Assembly: GCA_016841525.1 (NCBI GenBank) | Contig: JAENYZ010000003.1 | Span: forward strand, 310,001-374,000 | Reading direction: 5' to 3' | From: Anaerolineaceae bacterium | GTDB taxonomy: Bacteria > Chloroflexota > Anaerolineae > Anaerolineales > Anaerolineaceae | DNA: 64,000 nucleotides | In this document: one piece after another, positions 42,522 to 52,415 of the stretch | Layout of the letters: every line of letters begins with the position of its first letter | Position numbering within the stretch: the stretch's first letter is position 1 | The notes under the pieces: generated by a model | What the model was told of the DNA's origin: nothing | Seen by the model: the letters and a program-made list of their open reading frames with translations, nothing else | Databases searched by the model: none | Translations under genes and position numbers: made by a program

Positions 42522-45437
42522 TCATGATTGCATCTTGTGACAGTCTAACATTTGCTTCATGAACTGACCTGTGAAGGAGTGGGGTACCTCGCAAATTTCC
42601 TCAGGCTCACCGATAGCAATAATTTCGCCGCCAGCATCCCCCCCTTCAGGACCCAGGTCAATGATCCAATCCGAAACTTTGATGATATCGAGGTTGTGTT
42701 CGATGATCACAACGGTATTGCCTTCATCCACCAGCCGCTGGAGGACATCAATTAAGCGATGCACATCTGCGGCATGCAAACCTACGGAGGGTTCATCCAA
42801 AACATACAGGGTGCTTCCTGTTGATTGACGTGAGAGCTCCTTCGAAAGCTTAACACGCTGAGCTTCGCCGCCTGAAAGTGTGGTGGCGGATTGTCCAAGG
42901 CGGACGTAACCGAGTCCGACATCCTGGAGCGTTTTCAGCCTTCGGGTAATCTTGGGGAAAGAATCAAAGAATTCTGCCGCGGTGTCTATGGTCATATCCA
43001 GCACATCGGCAATGGTCTTCTCTTTGAATTTGATTTGCAGGGTTTCCCGGTTATACCGGGCACCATGGCACACATCGCAGGGCACGTATACATCGGGGAG
43101 GAACTGCATCTCAATTTGAAGCTGTCCCTGTCCGGAGCAAGCTTCACAGCGTCCGCCCTTAACATTGAAACTGAAACGTCCCTTCTTATACCCGCGCATC
43201 TTGCTCTCTGGCAGTTCAGCATAAAGATCACGAACATAATCAAATACGCCAGTATAGGTACCCGGGTTAGAGCGAGGTGTTCGACCGATGGGGGATTGAT
43301 CGATATTGATGACCTTGTCAATGTTTTCAATGCCTTCAATCGCGTCATAATCACCTGGTTTGGTACGGGCACGATGCAATTCGCGAGACAGGCTGCGATA
43401 TAGGGTGTCGATCAGTAAAGAAGATTTGCCTGAGCCGGACACACCGGTCATACAAACAAATTTCCCAAGTGGGATATCCAGTGTAACATTTTTGAGGTTG
43501 TTCTCCCTGGCACCTTTAAGAATCAGGTGTTCGCCGTTTCCATCCCGCCGTTTTTCAGGGATTGGAACGTACAGCCTGCCAGATAAATAAGCGCCGGTCA
43601 GAGAGTCAGGATTTTTAATAATGTCATCAGGGGTCCCTTCGGCAACAATTTCGCCGCCGAGATCACCTGCACCCGGCCCTAAATCGACAATCCAATCTGC
43701 TCGCCGGATGGTTTCCTCATCATGCTCAACGACCATGACGGTGTTGCCCAGGTCGCGCAGTCCTTCCAATGTCGTCAGCAAGCGGCCGTTATCGCGCGGG
43801 TGAAGTCCAATTGAGGGCTCATCCAGGACATAAAGAACGCCCATCAGCCTTGCGCCAATCTGGGTCGCCAAACGGATGCGCTGCGCTTCGCCGCCGGATA
43901 ATGAACCGGCGGACCGCTGCAAGGTCAGGTAATCCAGGCCAACATTTACGAGGAAGCCCAATCGCGCACTAATTTCCTTGAGTATGCGTTCTGCAATAAG
44001 CTGATCACGAGGTGAAAGCGGCGTTGACTCACCAGACAGCCTGTCGATCCATTCCAGGCTTTTGCGAACAGGCCAGGTGGTAACCTCGATGATATTTTTA
44101 TCTTCAACGGTCACTGCCAGGGCTTCTTTACGCAGCCGTAAACCGCCGCAGGTTTGGCAGGGCTGATCGCTCATAAACTCTGAGATTTTTCCCCGCACGT
44201 ATTCCGAATTTGTCTCTCGGTAGCGGCGTTCCATGTTGTTAACTACACCTTCAAAGGAAGCTCGGAAGGAGCTCTTTCGTCCATTGCGGCCGGTGAATTC
44301 GACTTTCAATTCCTTACCGCCTGTACCATACAGGATCTTATTTAACTTTTTCTCAGGGATGGATTCGACCGGTGCTTCAAGATCAATTTTGTGTTCCCTG
44401 GCAACAGCTTCCAGCATCTGCCAGTAGTAACCGCCGTCATTCTTGGGTCCGTTCCAGGCATCATCCACAATCGCGCCGTTCAGGAGTGAAACCGAGGGGT
44501 CCGGTATCAGCAGGTCTGGATCGATCTCCTGGCGGCTTCCAAGTCCCTGGCAGGTCGGGCAAGCGCCGTGAGGGGTGTTGAAGGAGAATGTGCGGGGTTC
44601 AATTTCAGTAATGATGCTGCCGTGCTCCGGGCAAGCAAGGTATTCTGAAAATTGGATATCTCGCGGCGAGTCTTCGGAAAGGACCTGTACTGTGACGTAG
44701 CCATCCCCAAATTTCAGTGCTGTCTCAACGGAGTCTGTCAATCGAGTCCGGGCTGATTTGGCATCCGCTTCGTTTTCCGGCTCTCGCAAAATGATTCGGT
44801 CAACAACCGCTTCAATGGTGTGCTTCTTATAGCGATCGAGGTCAAAATCCTCTTCCAGGCTTGTTGTTTCGCCATCCACCCGGACCCTGACAAAGCCAGC
44901 TTTGCGAATTTCATCAAAAACAGCCTGGTAGGTCCCTTTACGTTCCCGCACAAGGGGAGAAAGGATTTGCAACCGGCTGTCTTTCGGCAGTTTCTCGATA
45001 AAATCCACGATCTCCTGCGCTGATTGCTTTTGAACCACACGCCCGCAGATCGGGCAGTGGGGAATGCCTACACGGGCATACAAGAGGCGCATGTAATCAT
45101 AGACCTCTGTCACCGTACCAACGGTGGACCGGGGATTGTGTGAAGTGCCTTTTTGGTCGATGGATACAGAGGGAGAGAGCCCCTCGATAGTATCCACATC
45201 GGGCTTATCCATTTGGCCTAAGAATTGGCGGGCATAAGAGGACAGGGATTCAACATAGCGCCGCTGTCCTTCTGCAAAAATTGTATCGAATGCCAGGGAG
45301 CTTTTCCCTGAGCCTGATAAACCCGTTATCACCACCAGCTTATCGCGGGGGATTTCAACGGTTATGTTTTTTAAATTATGTTCGCGTGCGCCAACCACAC
45401 GCAGGTTATCACGTGCCATCATCATATTTTCACTCAT
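42522..45437 (-). CDS. uvrA: Excinuclease ABC subunit A
   Basis: 971 residues, about 30 longer than the E. coli protein. Two ABC ATPase modules: Walker [16 protein letters not shown] (about residue 36) and [15 protein letters not shown] (about residue 665); signatures [12 protein letters not shown] and [12 protein letters not shown]. Zinc-binding Cys pairs are in [22 protein letters not shown] and [14 protein letters not shown]. It recognises bulky DNA lesions and loads UvrB for nucleotide excision repair. Start at 45437 is supported by a TATAAT 7 nt upstream (leaderless); the ATG run at codons 5-7 is the alternative. Confidence 0.97.
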   Translation of the reverse strand: MSENMMMARDNLRVVGAREHNLKNITVEIPRDKLVVITGLSGSGKSSLAFDTIFAEGQRRYVESLSSYARQFLGQMDKPDVDTIEGLSPSVSIDQKGTSHNPRSTVGTVTEVYDYMRLLYARVGIPHCPICGRVVQKQSAQEIVDFIEKLPKDSRLQILSPLVRERKGTYQAVFDEIRKAGFVRVRVDGETTSLEEDFDLDRYKKHTIEAVVDRIILREPENEADAKSARTRLTDSVETALKFGDGYVTVQVLSEDSPRDIQFSEYLACPEHGSIITEIEPRTFSFNTPHGACPTCQGLGSRQEIDPDLLIPDPSVSLLNGAIVDDAWNGPKNDGGYYWQMLEAVAREHKIDLEAPVESIPEKKLNKILYGTGGKELKVEFTGRNGRKSSFRASFEGVVNNMERRYRETNSEYVRGKISEFMSDQPCQTCGGLRLRKEALAVTVEDKNIIEVTTWPVRKSLEWIDRLSGESTPLSPRDQLIAERILKEISARLGFLVNVGLDYLTLQRSAGSLSGGEAQRIRLATQIGARLMGVLYVLDEPSIGLHPRDNGRLLTTLEGLRDLGNTVMVVEHDEETIRRADWIVDLGPGAGDLGGEIVAEGTPDDIIKNPDSLTGAYLSGRLYVPIPEKRRDGNGEHLILKGARENNLKNVTLDIPLGKFVCMTGVSGSGKSSLLIDTLYRSLSRELHRARTKPGDYDAIEGIENIDKVINIDQSPIGRTPRSNPGTYTGVFDYVRDLYAELPESKMRGYKKGRFSFNVKGGRCEACSGQGQLQIEMQFLPDVYVPCDVCHGARYNRETLQIKFKEKTIADVLDMTIDTAAEFFDSFPKITRRLKTLQDVGLGYVRLGQSATTLSGGEAQRVKLSKELSRQSTGSTLYVLDEPSVGLHAADVHRLIDVLQRLVDEGNTVVIIEHNLDIIKVSDWIIDLGPEGGDAGGEIIAIGEPEEICEVPHSFTGQFMKQMLDCHKMQS

Positions 45438-45444
45438 TCTATCA

Positions 45445-45450
45445 ATTATA
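45445..45450 (-). promoter_or_regulatory. Extended -10 promoter of uvrA, predicted leaderless
   Basis: The complement reads TGTGCTATAAT, an extended -10 element, followed by 7 nt and then ATG. Transcription should begin at or one base before the start codon. No SOS-type palindrome is obvious. Confidence 0.65.
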
Positions 45451-45570
45451 GCACAAACGTTTTATTTATTTGTTTTCTGAATTAAGCGCAACTTGGTATT
45501 ATACCCGCGAGGCGCTTCAGGTGTGAATGATCGTATTCCCATCACCGCACCACTGATGAAGAGAATTTTT

Positions 45571-45599
45571 AATTCACTATTCACCACGCACTATTCACA
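45571..45599 (+). repeat. Short TTCACTATTCACC-type repeat
   Basis: Two imperfect units of ATTCACTATTCACCACGC. Its complement (GTGAATAGTG...GTGAATAGTG) belongs to the same low-complexity family as the run at 54374-54440. Confidence 0.4.
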
Positions 45600-45658
45600 A
45601 TCTTTTCCAAAATCAGATTTATAATTAACGCATTAATCAGCAATACAAGGAGCCTTTT

Positions 45659-46975
45659 ATGGAACAAAAAGAGAAAAAACGTGCCCAATTTGCCTGGGTT
45701 ATGTATGACTGGGCAAACTCCGCTTTTGTCACAACGATCACAGCAGCCGTTTTACCAGTCTATTATTCGAGCGTGGCTGCGGTTAATTTACCGGCGAATC
45801 TGCGCACTGCTTATTGGGGGTACACCTCCACGATCGCGCTGTTGATCGTCGCATTTTTGGGGCCTGTTCTGGGTGCTATGGCAGATTTCAGCGGGGCAAA
45901 AAAGAAGTTCTTAACACGTTTTGTTATTATGGGTGTTACAGGCGCTGGCCTTTTGTTCTTTGTCAAAGAGGGTAACTGGCTGATGGCTTCCTTATTCTAC
46001 ATTTTAGGCAATGTGGGTTTTTCTGGTGCCAATGTGTTTTACGATTCGCTGCTCCCCCATATTGCTGAAGAGGATGAGCGTGATCAACTTTCTTCCAAAG
46101 GCTTTGCTTTTGGTTACCTCGGCGGCGGCATTTTATTAGCCATCAACCTGGTAATGATCATGACTGCCCCGGATGCCGAAGCGACCGCGTTAATGAGCCG
46201 GATCAGCTTTTTGATGGTGGCAGTCTGGTGGATCGTTTTCACCATTCCGCTGTGGATATGGGTGAAAGAGCCGATACGCCGCATCCTGAAAGGTGAAGAA
46301 GATTTCAACCCCGTTCAGGCAAGTTTCAACCGGTTGGCAAATACCTTTGGAAAAGTGCGCAAATATAAGGAATTGTTTAAATTTATTGTCGCTTTCTGGT
46401 TATACAACAGCGGCATCGGCACAATTATCACCATGGCGACCATCTACGGCACGGAATTGGAATTCAGCTCCATGACCACCATCGGCACCTTATTGATGGT
46501 TCAGTTTGTAGGGATTCCATTTGCCTTTTTGTTTGGTTGGATGGGTAAAAAGTTTGGTACCAAGAAATCGATCCTGATCAGCCTGGCCGTTTATTGTGTG
46601 ATCTCGATTGGCGGTTATTTTATGGTGGAGGAAATTCACTTCTGGATTTTGGGCTTTGGTGTTGCCATGGTCCAGGGCGGCAGCCAGGCGCTTTCCCGCT
46701 CGCTTTTCAGTCGTATGCTTCCAAAGAGCCAGTCAGCTGAATTTTACAGTTTCTTCAGCGTCAGCGAAAAGGTTGCCGGGAGTTTTGGTCCCTTCCTGTT
46801 TGGTGTTGTCAGCACGGTCATGGGCGGCAGCCGCCTTTCGATCATCTCACTCATCGTGTTCTTTATTGTTGGCGGATTCCTGCTGACACGTGTCGATGAG
46901 AAGGAGGGTATGCGGGTTGCCAGAGAAGAAGAAGCCCGATTGGTTGCTGCGTCAGCATTGGGCGTTGAGGACTAA
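45659..46975 (+). CDS. UMF1-family MFS transporter (Atg22-like)
   Basis: 438 residues, about twelve helices. The opening YDWANSAFVTTITAAVLPVYY is the hallmark of the UMF1/Atg22 group of the major facilitator superfamily. Fungal Atg22 exports amino acids from the vacuole; the bacterial substrate is unknown. Ribosome site AAGGAG, 8 nt before ATG. Single gene with a strong terminator. Confidence 0.88.
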   Translation: MEQKEKKRAQFAWVMYDWANSAFVTTITAAVLPVYYSSVAAVNLPANLRTAYWGYTSTIALLIVAFLGPVLGAMADFSGAKKKFLTRFVIMGVTGAGLLFFVKEGNWLMASLFYILGNVGFSGANVFYDSLLPHIAEEDERDQLSSKGFAFGYLGGGILLAINLVMIMTAPDAEATALMSRISFLMVAVWWIVFTIPLWIWVKEPIRRILKGEEDFNPVQASFNRLANTFGKVRKYKELFKFIVAFWLYNSGIGTIITMATIYGTELEFSSMTTIGTLLMVQFVGIPFAFLFGWMGKKFGTKKSILISLAVYCVISIGGYFMVEEIHFWILGFGVAMVQGGSQALSRSLFSRMLPKSQSAEFYSFFSVSEKVAGSFGPFLFGVVSTVMGGSRLSIISLIVFFIVGGFLLTRVDEKEGMRVAREEEARLVAASALGVED

Positions 46976-47001
46976 ACCTTGTAAAAGTATGATCATAAAT
47001 T

Positions 47002-47052
47002 AATCTCCCCTTTTTCTTGTGCATTCTAAAAGGATTCAGGGGAGATTTTTTT
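47002..47052 (+). terminator. Intrinsic terminator of the UMF1 gene
   Basis: AATCTCCCC (47002-47010) pairs with GGGGAGATT (47039-47047); the loop can extend the stem by AAAGG/CCTTT pairs. Followed by a run of T. Confidence 0.85.
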
Positions 47053-47159
47053 ATTCTTTAAATCATAAATTCCAATATAAATTTTAATAATCTATACATG
47101 ATCTTTAAAAAAGATATAATTAATCATATAACTATCCTTATTCAGGAGTGCAAACATCA

Positions 47160-48224
47160 ATGAAAAAATTTAAAGTCGCTGTGTTAGCGAACCTAAAAAG
47201 CAACGCCCCTCATTGGGACGGCATGCCCGCGGACCAGTGGGATGACCTGGATAGTGAAAAGACAATAAATGCCATTGTAGAAGCGATTCGATCAGGTGGA
47301 CACACCTGTGAATTCCTCGAAGGGGACATCACGGTTGTGGATACCGTGCGAATATTTCAACCCGATATCTGCTTTAATATTTGCGAAAGCCATTTTGGCG
47401 ACGCCCGGGAAGCCCAGGTGCCGGCAATATTAGAGAAATTACGGATCCCTTATACCGGTTCGAAGGTGCTGTGCCTGGCATTGGGGTTGGATAAACCCAT
47501 GACAAAGCGTGTATTAACCTACCACGACCTGCCCACACCGGACTTTCAGACATTTGAGCGCGTGGATGAACCTCTTGATGAAAAGATGCAATTTCCGCTG
47601 TTCGTTAAACCCAGCCGCGAAGGCACAGGGATGGGTGTTTCGGCTCAATCCATTGTAAATAATGAGGTTGAATTGCGTGAGCAGGTGAGCCTCATTATTG
47701 AGCGCTATCAGCAGGCAGCATTGGTGGAAACCTTTATTGAAGGTCGCGAGGTTACGGTTGGAATGGTGGGCAACCTGGTCGGACCCGTTGCTCGGCGCTT
47801 ACCTCATGATGAAGATTTGCCGCGCATTCAAGCCGGCTTGCGCTTTTTCCCACCCATGGAGGTGGATTTGACCCCTTACCTTGAAACAGATGCGGTTTAT
47901 GCCAACCGTTTGAAGGTTGCCCTGGCGGATCAACTCACTTATTTATGCCCGGCACCTTTAGATGATGATATGGTGGATGAGCTGAACTGGCTGGCAGCAG
48001 CAGTATTCCGGGTTACCGGGGCTTTGGATGTTGCCCGCGTTGACTTCCGTTTGAATGCAAAAGAAGATTGGAAGCCCTACATCCTTGAGATCAATCCTTT
48101 GCCCGGTTTGTCCCCGGGAATATCAGATATTGTGATCGAGGCTGCCGCTGAAGGTGTGGGTCATACTGAGCTGGTCAATATGATTTTAGAAACCGCCTTG
48201 CGACGTTACAGGATGATTGAGTAG
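47160..48224 (+). CDS. ATP-grasp ligase, D-alanine-D-alanine ligase-like
   Basis: 354 residues from the ATG at 47160 (AGGAG 11 nt upstream; the GTG at 47148 overlaps that site). ATP-grasp core with FPLFVKPSREGTGMGVS (ATP-binding lysine and glycine loop), ETFIEGREVTVGMVGN and the metal-binding end ILEINPLPGLSPGISD. This matches the Ddl pattern, including the final NPLPGLxP. However, the N-terminal domain and the FNICESHFGDAREAQ segment differ from textbook Ddl and the role could be another peptide-forming ligase. A TATAAT at 47115-47120 may be its promoter. Confidence 0.78.
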   Translation: MKKFKVAVLANLKSNAPHWDGMPADQWDDLDSEKTINAIVEAIRSGGHTCEFLEGDITVVDTVRIFQPDICFNICESHFGDAREAQVPAILEKLRIPYTGSKVLCLALGLDKPMTKRVLTYHDLPTPDFQTFERVDEPLDEKMQFPLFVKPSREGTGMGVSAQSIVNNEVELREQVSLIIERYQQAALVETFIEGREVTVGMVGNLVGPVARRLPHDEDLPRIQAGLRFFPPMEVDLTPYLETDAVYANRLKVALADQLTYLCPAPLDDDMVDELNWLAAAVFRVTGALDVARVDFRLNAKEDWKPYILEINPLPGLSPGISDIVIEAAAEGVGHTELVNMILETALRRYRMIE

Positions 48225-48227
48225 ATT

Positions 48228-48300
48228 AGGAATTAGGAAATTGGGTATTAGGAAAACAGGTATCAGGCAATCAGGTATTGGGTATTAGGCAATCAGGAAT
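48228..48300 (+). repeat. Low-complexity GGTATTAGG/AATCAGG repeat run
   Basis: Irregular copies of GGTATTAGG and CAATCAGG every 8-18 bp directly after the ligase gene. No coding potential. Confidence 0.5.
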
Positions 48301-48346
48301 TGTGTCCCGTCCTGATTTTGAATTATTTGACTAATTGGAGTGCGTT

Positions 48347-48384
48347 GTAGGTCACATATGGCGCCCCCAAGGCGCTTACGTGAC
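48347..48384 (+). repeat. Dispersed GTAGGTCA...GTGAC palindrome, copy 1
   Basis: GTAGGTCACATATGGCGCC on the left and GGCGCTTACGTGAC on the right form an imperfect palindrome with inner GGCGCC pairing. Related copies are at 48518-48555 and 57619-57655. Confidence 0.6.
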
Positions 48385-48432
48385 AGATTTGACACCATAA
48401 TATATCCAGAGTCTTCCAATGGTGGGAGTGAT

Positions 48433-48471
48433 GTTAGCCCCCCTAACCCCCCGCAGGCGGGGGGGAATTGG
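48433..48471 (+). repeat. CCCCCTAACCCCCC hairpin repeat
   Basis: CCCCCCG (48447-48453), loop CAGG, CGGGGGG (48458-48464), preceded by TTAGCCCCCCTAA. It matches the style of a widespread bacterial intergenic hairpin repeat. Confidence 0.6.
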
Positions 48472-48517
48472 CATTTTGCAATTGGGAATCAGGATAAGCT
48501 TCAAAGCTGTAAAATTC

Positions 48518-48555
48518 GTATGTCATGTATGGCGCTTCCAAGGCGCCTACGTGAC
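48518..48555 (+). repeat. Dispersed GTAGGTCA...GTGAC palindrome, copy 2
   Basis: GTATGTCATGTATGGCGC on the left and AGGCGCCTACGTGAC on the right. Same plan as copy 1, 170 bp away, so the whole gap 48225-48574 is repeat material. Confidence 0.6.
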
Positions 48556-48574
48556 GTTTTTAATTTTGATTTTA

Positions 48575-49267
48575 CTAAAATTTTCTCCACCACAAACCTG
48601 TGCATTCAGGGACGATCACCCCACCTTCTGCTTCCCACATAGGCATTGGCGTCTCTCCAAAGAAGAAACCCGTCAGCGCTTCAGCCTCCGCCTGATCTTT
48701 AAATAAATAATCGGTTCGAATCCAGGAGGATTCATAGCCGTGGGAGTCAAGGTATGCCAGGTAATTTTTCAACACTTCCGGCTTGTGAGGTGTTTCAAAG
48801 CCTGTTCCGAGGGATTCTATCAATATTACAATGCCGCCGGGGCGAATGACACGGGCAAGTTCTAATGTCGCTTGCTCAAGCGCAGATTCCCAGCGGTCAC
48901 CCGCGTCAATAGCTGCATAACAAAAACTCCAACCGGCAATGATCACGTCAGCAATCTCGTTTATAAAGGGCAAATCCGTGTGTGATTCCAGGCTCAAAAC
49001 CCAGTTATCTAATCCCAACTGTTCTAATCTTTGTTTACCAAACTTAAGCATGTTGTATGAGCCATCAGCGACGATCAATTGTTTTACCAACGGAGCAATC
49101 TGGCAAGAGATTCGGCAGGTACCCGCGCCCAATTCGAGCACATCTTTCCCCTGCAAACTTGTTATCTTCAGTATTGCCGGCAGCAGATTAGCCTGGTAAT
49201 CTTCACGATCTACCAGGGCATGGTAGCGCTGTGCTTGACTGCGATAAATATTGTTAAGTTCAGGCAA
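48575..49267 (-). CDS. Class I SAM-dependent methyltransferase
   Basis: 230 residues. Motif I is VLELGAGTCRISCQIA (about residues 43-58), with the later acidic and LARVIRPGGIVILIES segments of the family. Substrate unknown. The start is TTG at 49267, 14 bp after the VOC gene stop and with AAAGG upstream. Last gene of the minus-strand run that starts at rpoD. Confidence 0.75.
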   Translation of the reverse strand: MPELNNIYRSQAQRYHALVDREDYQANLLPAILKITSLQGKDVLELGAGTCRISCQIAPLVKQLIVADGSYNMLKFGKQRLEQLGLDNWVLSLESHTDLPFINEIADVIIAGWSFCYAAIDAGDRWESALEQATLELARVIRPGGIVILIESLGTGFETPHKPEVLKNYLAYLDSHGYESSWIRTDYLFKDQAEAEALTGFFFGETPMPMWEAEGGVIVPECTGLWWRKF

Positions 49268-49281
49268 TAATGGAAGACCTT

Positions 49282-49647
49282 TTATTCTCGGATGGCAAAT
49301 CGATGTCCGTCAGGGTCTTTACCCTCTGAAATGGGGGCACCATCTTCAAGCGGTCGGATTTCTCTCATATTGATGCCCGCCTCAATGATCTGCTCCCTTG
49401 CCTCGACGATATCTTCAACAGTGAAGACGATCTCGTGATCGTCCTGCGGATTCTCATCAGCACCGCCGTGGAGCGCCAGGGTCGCATCGCCCACTTCCAG
49501 TTCGACCCACATCTGGTTCGAATAATCTGCAAGGTCTTGAGGGTAGCGAATTGAGAGTCCCAGGACGTCCCTGTAAAACCGCACTTCTTCCGCCATATTC
49601 TTAACATACAGGATTATTTGGATGTTGGGTTTGACTGATACTGACAT
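49282..49647 (-). CDS. VOC-superfamily (glyoxalase/bleomycin-resistance fold) protein
   Basis: 121 residues with the paired beta-alpha-beta-beta-beta layout: NIQIILYVKNMAEEVRFYRDVLGL at the start, and DPDGHRFAIRE at the end with the usual final metal-type region. Could be a lyase, a dioxygenase-like enzyme or a binding protein; the family does not tell. Ribosome site GGAG, 8 nt before ATG. Confidence 0.78.
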   Translation of the reverse strand: MSVSVKPNIQIILYVKNMAEEVRFYRDVLGLSIRYPQDLADYSNQMWVELEVGDATLALHGGADENPQDDHEIVFTVEDIVEAREQIIEAGINMREIRPLEDGAPISEGKDPDGHRFAIRE

Positions 49648-49676
49648 TATTCCATCTCCAATACAGTTATAGAAAT

Positions 49677-50015
49677 TTAATAAGCTTCCTCAGGACCAGC
49701 CCATCCAAAACGACTGAAATCAATCCGGTCATTTTCATCAAAGTGAACGCCCTCATCTTCTAAAATTGAACGCTGCATGGCGTTGCCGATTCCGTCCCCG
49801 TGGATGCTGATTTTGCCTTTGGCGTTGACCACTCGCTGCCAGGGAACATCCGGTGCGCCCCCGCGTTTTAGGGCAGCCATGGCATAACCGACCATGCGCG
49901 CCGTACAGCCGCCAACCAGCTCGGCGATACGTCCATAGCTTGTCACCCTGCCAGGTGGTATCTGCCGTACCATGGCATAAATCCGTTGGTAAAGTTTTTG
50001 ATCATCAGTCATCAT
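49677..50015 (-). CDS. Alkyltransferase-like DNA-binding protein (ATL)
   Basis: 112 residues from the ATG at 50015, which follows GAGAAG; the open frame begins with GTG two codons earlier. It matches the DNA-binding domain of O6-alkylguanine-DNA alkyltransferase (PPGRVTSYGRIAELVG; helix-turn-helix and Arg finger). The catalytic PCHRV motif is PWQRV, with Trp59 in place of the acceptor Cys. In known ATL proteins this means binding of O6-alkylguanine without repair, flagging lesions for nucleotide excision repair. The upstream gene stop lies 3 bp before the ATG. Confidence 0.85.
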   Translation of the reverse strand: MMTDDQKLYQRIYAMVRQIPPGRVTSYGRIAELVGGCTARMVGYAMAALKRGGAPDVPWQRVVNAKGKISIHGDGIGNAMQRSILEDEGVHFDENDRIDFSRFGWAGPEEAY

Positions 50016-50017
50016 TT

Positions 50018-50851
50018 TCACTTCTCTTTGGATGCTTTAAGCGAAAAAAGGATGGGTAATTCAACCGGCATACCCGGAAAAGTAAACAAGCCGTCTTTTC
50101 TTTTACTCATACCGGGGTAAACCGGGTCATCGATTCCACCAAACTCATTGAAGAAATCTATGTGTAAACCTGCCCGAATAATGGCATTGATAACGTCACT
50201 GACCGTCCACTGCCATTCGTAGGTCGGGTTTTTTGCATAATAAGAGGGGTCCATGTAATCGGTGGTCTCCTCCCCCAAAAAATAAGGATCCTGGTTGTGA
50301 AAATAAGGCAGTTGAAAAGTCCATTGGGACTCACCATCAAAAGAGAAATCAAAAGTCGTAAGCAGGGGATGACCCTCCATAATGTAGAAAAAACCGCCAG
50401 GTTTAAGAAAATGTGCGATGATATTTGCCCAGGCATCCAGGTCGTTCAGCCAGCACAACACCCCAATCGAGGTGAAGACAATGTCATATTCTCCTTGTAA
50501 AATTTCTGGCAGGGTGTAAATATCAGCGCAGATGAAATGAGCAGGAAGGTTTGCTTTTTTTGCCATATCTTGAGCAGCCTCTATCGCTTTTGGGGAAAAA
50601 TCTACCCCGGTTACCTGTGCGCCAAGGCGAGCCCATGCCAGCGTATCCAGGCCAAAATGACACTGCAGGTGTAACAATGATAAGTCGTTTACATCCCCTA
50701 CCTCTTTAAGCATTTGTTTGGGGAGCCAGGGTGCACCTTCCAAGAACTGGTCAGGATTATAGGATTTAAGATGCAGTGGAGTGACTTCATCCCAAAAATC
50801 ACGATTTCCTTTGCGAGCTTCATCAGGGGGAGTCGTATTATCAATTTGCAT
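50018..50851 (-). CDS. Class I SAM-dependent methyltransferase
   Basis: 277 residues. A Rossmann-type methyltransferase with LLHLQCHFGLDTLAWARLGA as motif I, followed by GVDFSPKAIEAA and YDIVFTSIGVLCWL. The C-terminal part (about 195-277) is a family-specific lid. Substrate unknown. Ribosome site GGAG, 10 nt before ATG, overlapping the end of rpoD region; 20 bp after the rpoD stop. Confidence 0.78.
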   Translation of the reverse strand: MQIDNTTPPDEARKGNRDFWDEVTPLHLKSYNPDQFLEGAPWLPKQMLKEVGDVNDLSLLHLQCHFGLDTLAWARLGAQVTGVDFSPKAIEAAQDMAKKANLPAHFICADIYTLPEILQGEYDIVFTSIGVLCWLNDLDAWANIIAHFLKPGGFFYIMEGHPLLTTFDFSFDGESQWTFQLPYFHNQDPYFLGEETTDYMDPSYYAKNPTYEWQWTVSDVINAIIRAGLHIDFFNEFGGIDDPVYPGMSKRKDGLFTFPGMPVELPILFSLKASKEK

Positions 50852-50871
50852 GTTGGGGTTTCTCCATTAAT

Positions 50872-52335
50872 TCAGGAAAGGAATTCTCGCAAATCGCTGC
50901 TACGGCTGGGATGCCGTAATTTACGCAAAGCTTTTGATTCAATCTGGCGGATTCTTTCACGGGTAACCTCGAAATACTGACTGACCTCCTCCAGGGTGTG
51001 GTCTTTTCCGTCAACCAGACCAAAACGCAGTTCTAAAACCTGCCGCTCCCTTTCCGTTAACGCGGAAAGCGATGCCCGGATTTGATCTCTTAGGAGTTCT
51101 CGCGCTGCAGCATCCATGGGAACAGTCGCATCGCTGTCCTCAATGAAATCGCCCAGAGTGCTGTTATCCTCATCACCGACAGGTCGCTCCAGGGAGATGG
51201 GTTCTTCGGAAACCTTCAAAATATTCGTGACCTTATCCGCTGCCTCTTCCCATGCTGCTTCAAGATTGGGTGTAAGAGGCATATTCTCTTTTTGTGCTCG
51301 CCGGATTGCTTCTATTACATCTGTTTCCAAGAATTCCGTATGCAGCGCAATTTCTTCTATGCTTGGTTCACGTCCTAATTTTTGGGTTAATTCCCTTTGA
51401 ATGCGGATCACACGTGAGATCGATTCGTACATGTGCACCGGGATGCGGATGGTTCTGGCGTTTTCTGCAATGTATCGACTGATCGACTGCCGAATCCACC
51501 AGGTAGCATAGGTGCTGAATTTAAAGCCCATGGTGGGGTCAAATTTTTCTACAGCACGCAAAAGGCCGATATTCCCCTCCTGGATCAGGTCGAGAAATGA
51601 TATACCCCGGTTCATGTAACGCTTAGCAACACTGACCACCAGGCGCAAATTCGCCCGGGTCAGCGCCTGGTTTGCTTCATTACTTAACAGCTCAATATCA
51701 CTAAAATTGGATTCAATGGTTTGAGACTCTGGCAAATTTTCCATGAAGAAGCGAACATCGGGTATTTGCGCCTTCGTTTGGAGTTTTGTCGATAAAACTT
51801 CCGCTAATGATGGGGGCAGCAAATAGAAACAGAGAAACACCTTAAAAATTTTCTCAACGATTTCTTTCTTTTTGTCTTCTTTCTGCCAGTATTCGCTTTC
51901 AAGAAAAGCGCGCAAATAAGAGGGATCATCTATTTGCCAGGTTTGTCGCAGCATTTGTGTTTCGCTAAGGCAGCGTGAATAATCTGGCAGGATGATTTTT
52001 TGTTTTTTTGCCGTTTTTTGCAGTTCTTCACAAAGGATTGTGATTTGAAGACAAATTTCCACCATCAAGGCTTTTGGCATGGTTTCGCCGGTTTGAACAG
52101 CCTTTAATTTGAGCTTTTTAGCAAGGTTTTGTGCTTTTAACCTGGCAGCAAGCCAGAATTCTTGGTCCGTAGTGAGCAGTTCAATGCGCCCAATTTCAAG
52201 AAGATATAGCCTGACAGGGTCATTGCCGCTGCTCAGGATGGCATGAATCGCTGCAGCATTGGATTCAGAGGTTTCTCTTTCTTTATCCTGTGCAGTACTT
52301 GATCGTGCTTCTTCTTCTGGTTTCGTATCTGCCAT
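50872..52335 (-). CDS. rpoD: Primary RNA polymerase sigma factor RpoD/SigA
   Basis: 487 residues. Region 1.2 ([18 protein letters not shown]), region 2 with [19 protein letters not shown] (recognition of the -10 box), region 3 ([18 protein letters not shown]), and region 4.2 helix-turn-helix ending [18 protein letters not shown]. There is a non-conserved stretch of about 120 residues between 1.2 and 2.1. Gene order dnaG-rpoD with an 80-bp gap is the classic macromolecular-synthesis arrangement. No clear ribosome site at the ATG. Confidence 0.95.
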   Translation of the reverse strand: MADTKPEEEARSSTAQDKERETSESNAAAIHAILSSGNDPVRLYLLEIGRIELLTTDQEFWLAARLKAQNLAKKLKLKAVQTGETMPKALMVEICLQITILCEELQKTAKKQKIILPDYSRCLSETQMLRQTWQIDDPSYLRAFLESEYWQKEDKKKEIVEKIFKVFLCFYLLPPSLAEVLSTKLQTKAQIPDVRFFMENLPESQTIESNFSDIELLSNEANQALTRANLRLVVSVAKRYMNRGISFLDLIQEGNIGLLRAVEKFDPTMGFKFSTYATWWIRQSISRYIAENARTIRIPVHMYESISRVIRIQRELTQKLGREPSIEEIALHTEFLETDVIEAIRRAQKENMPLTPNLEAAWEEAADKVTNILKVSEEPISLERPVGDEDNSTLGDFIEDSDATVPMDAAARELLRDQIRASLSALTERERQVLELRFGLVDGKDHTLEEVSQYFEVTRERIRQIESKALRKLRHPSRSSDLREFLS

Positions 52336-52415
52336 GTATCGTGTTCTTTATTATCTCAGGCTGTCAATTATTGGCGTTTGAATTCTGCATTTGTAGTTAA
52401 TTTCAACAACGCATC

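Noticed and set aside
48709-48725. tRNA T-arm-like GGTTCGAATCC
   Set aside because: It lies inside the methyltransferase coding sequence and no acceptor or anticodon arm can be built around it.
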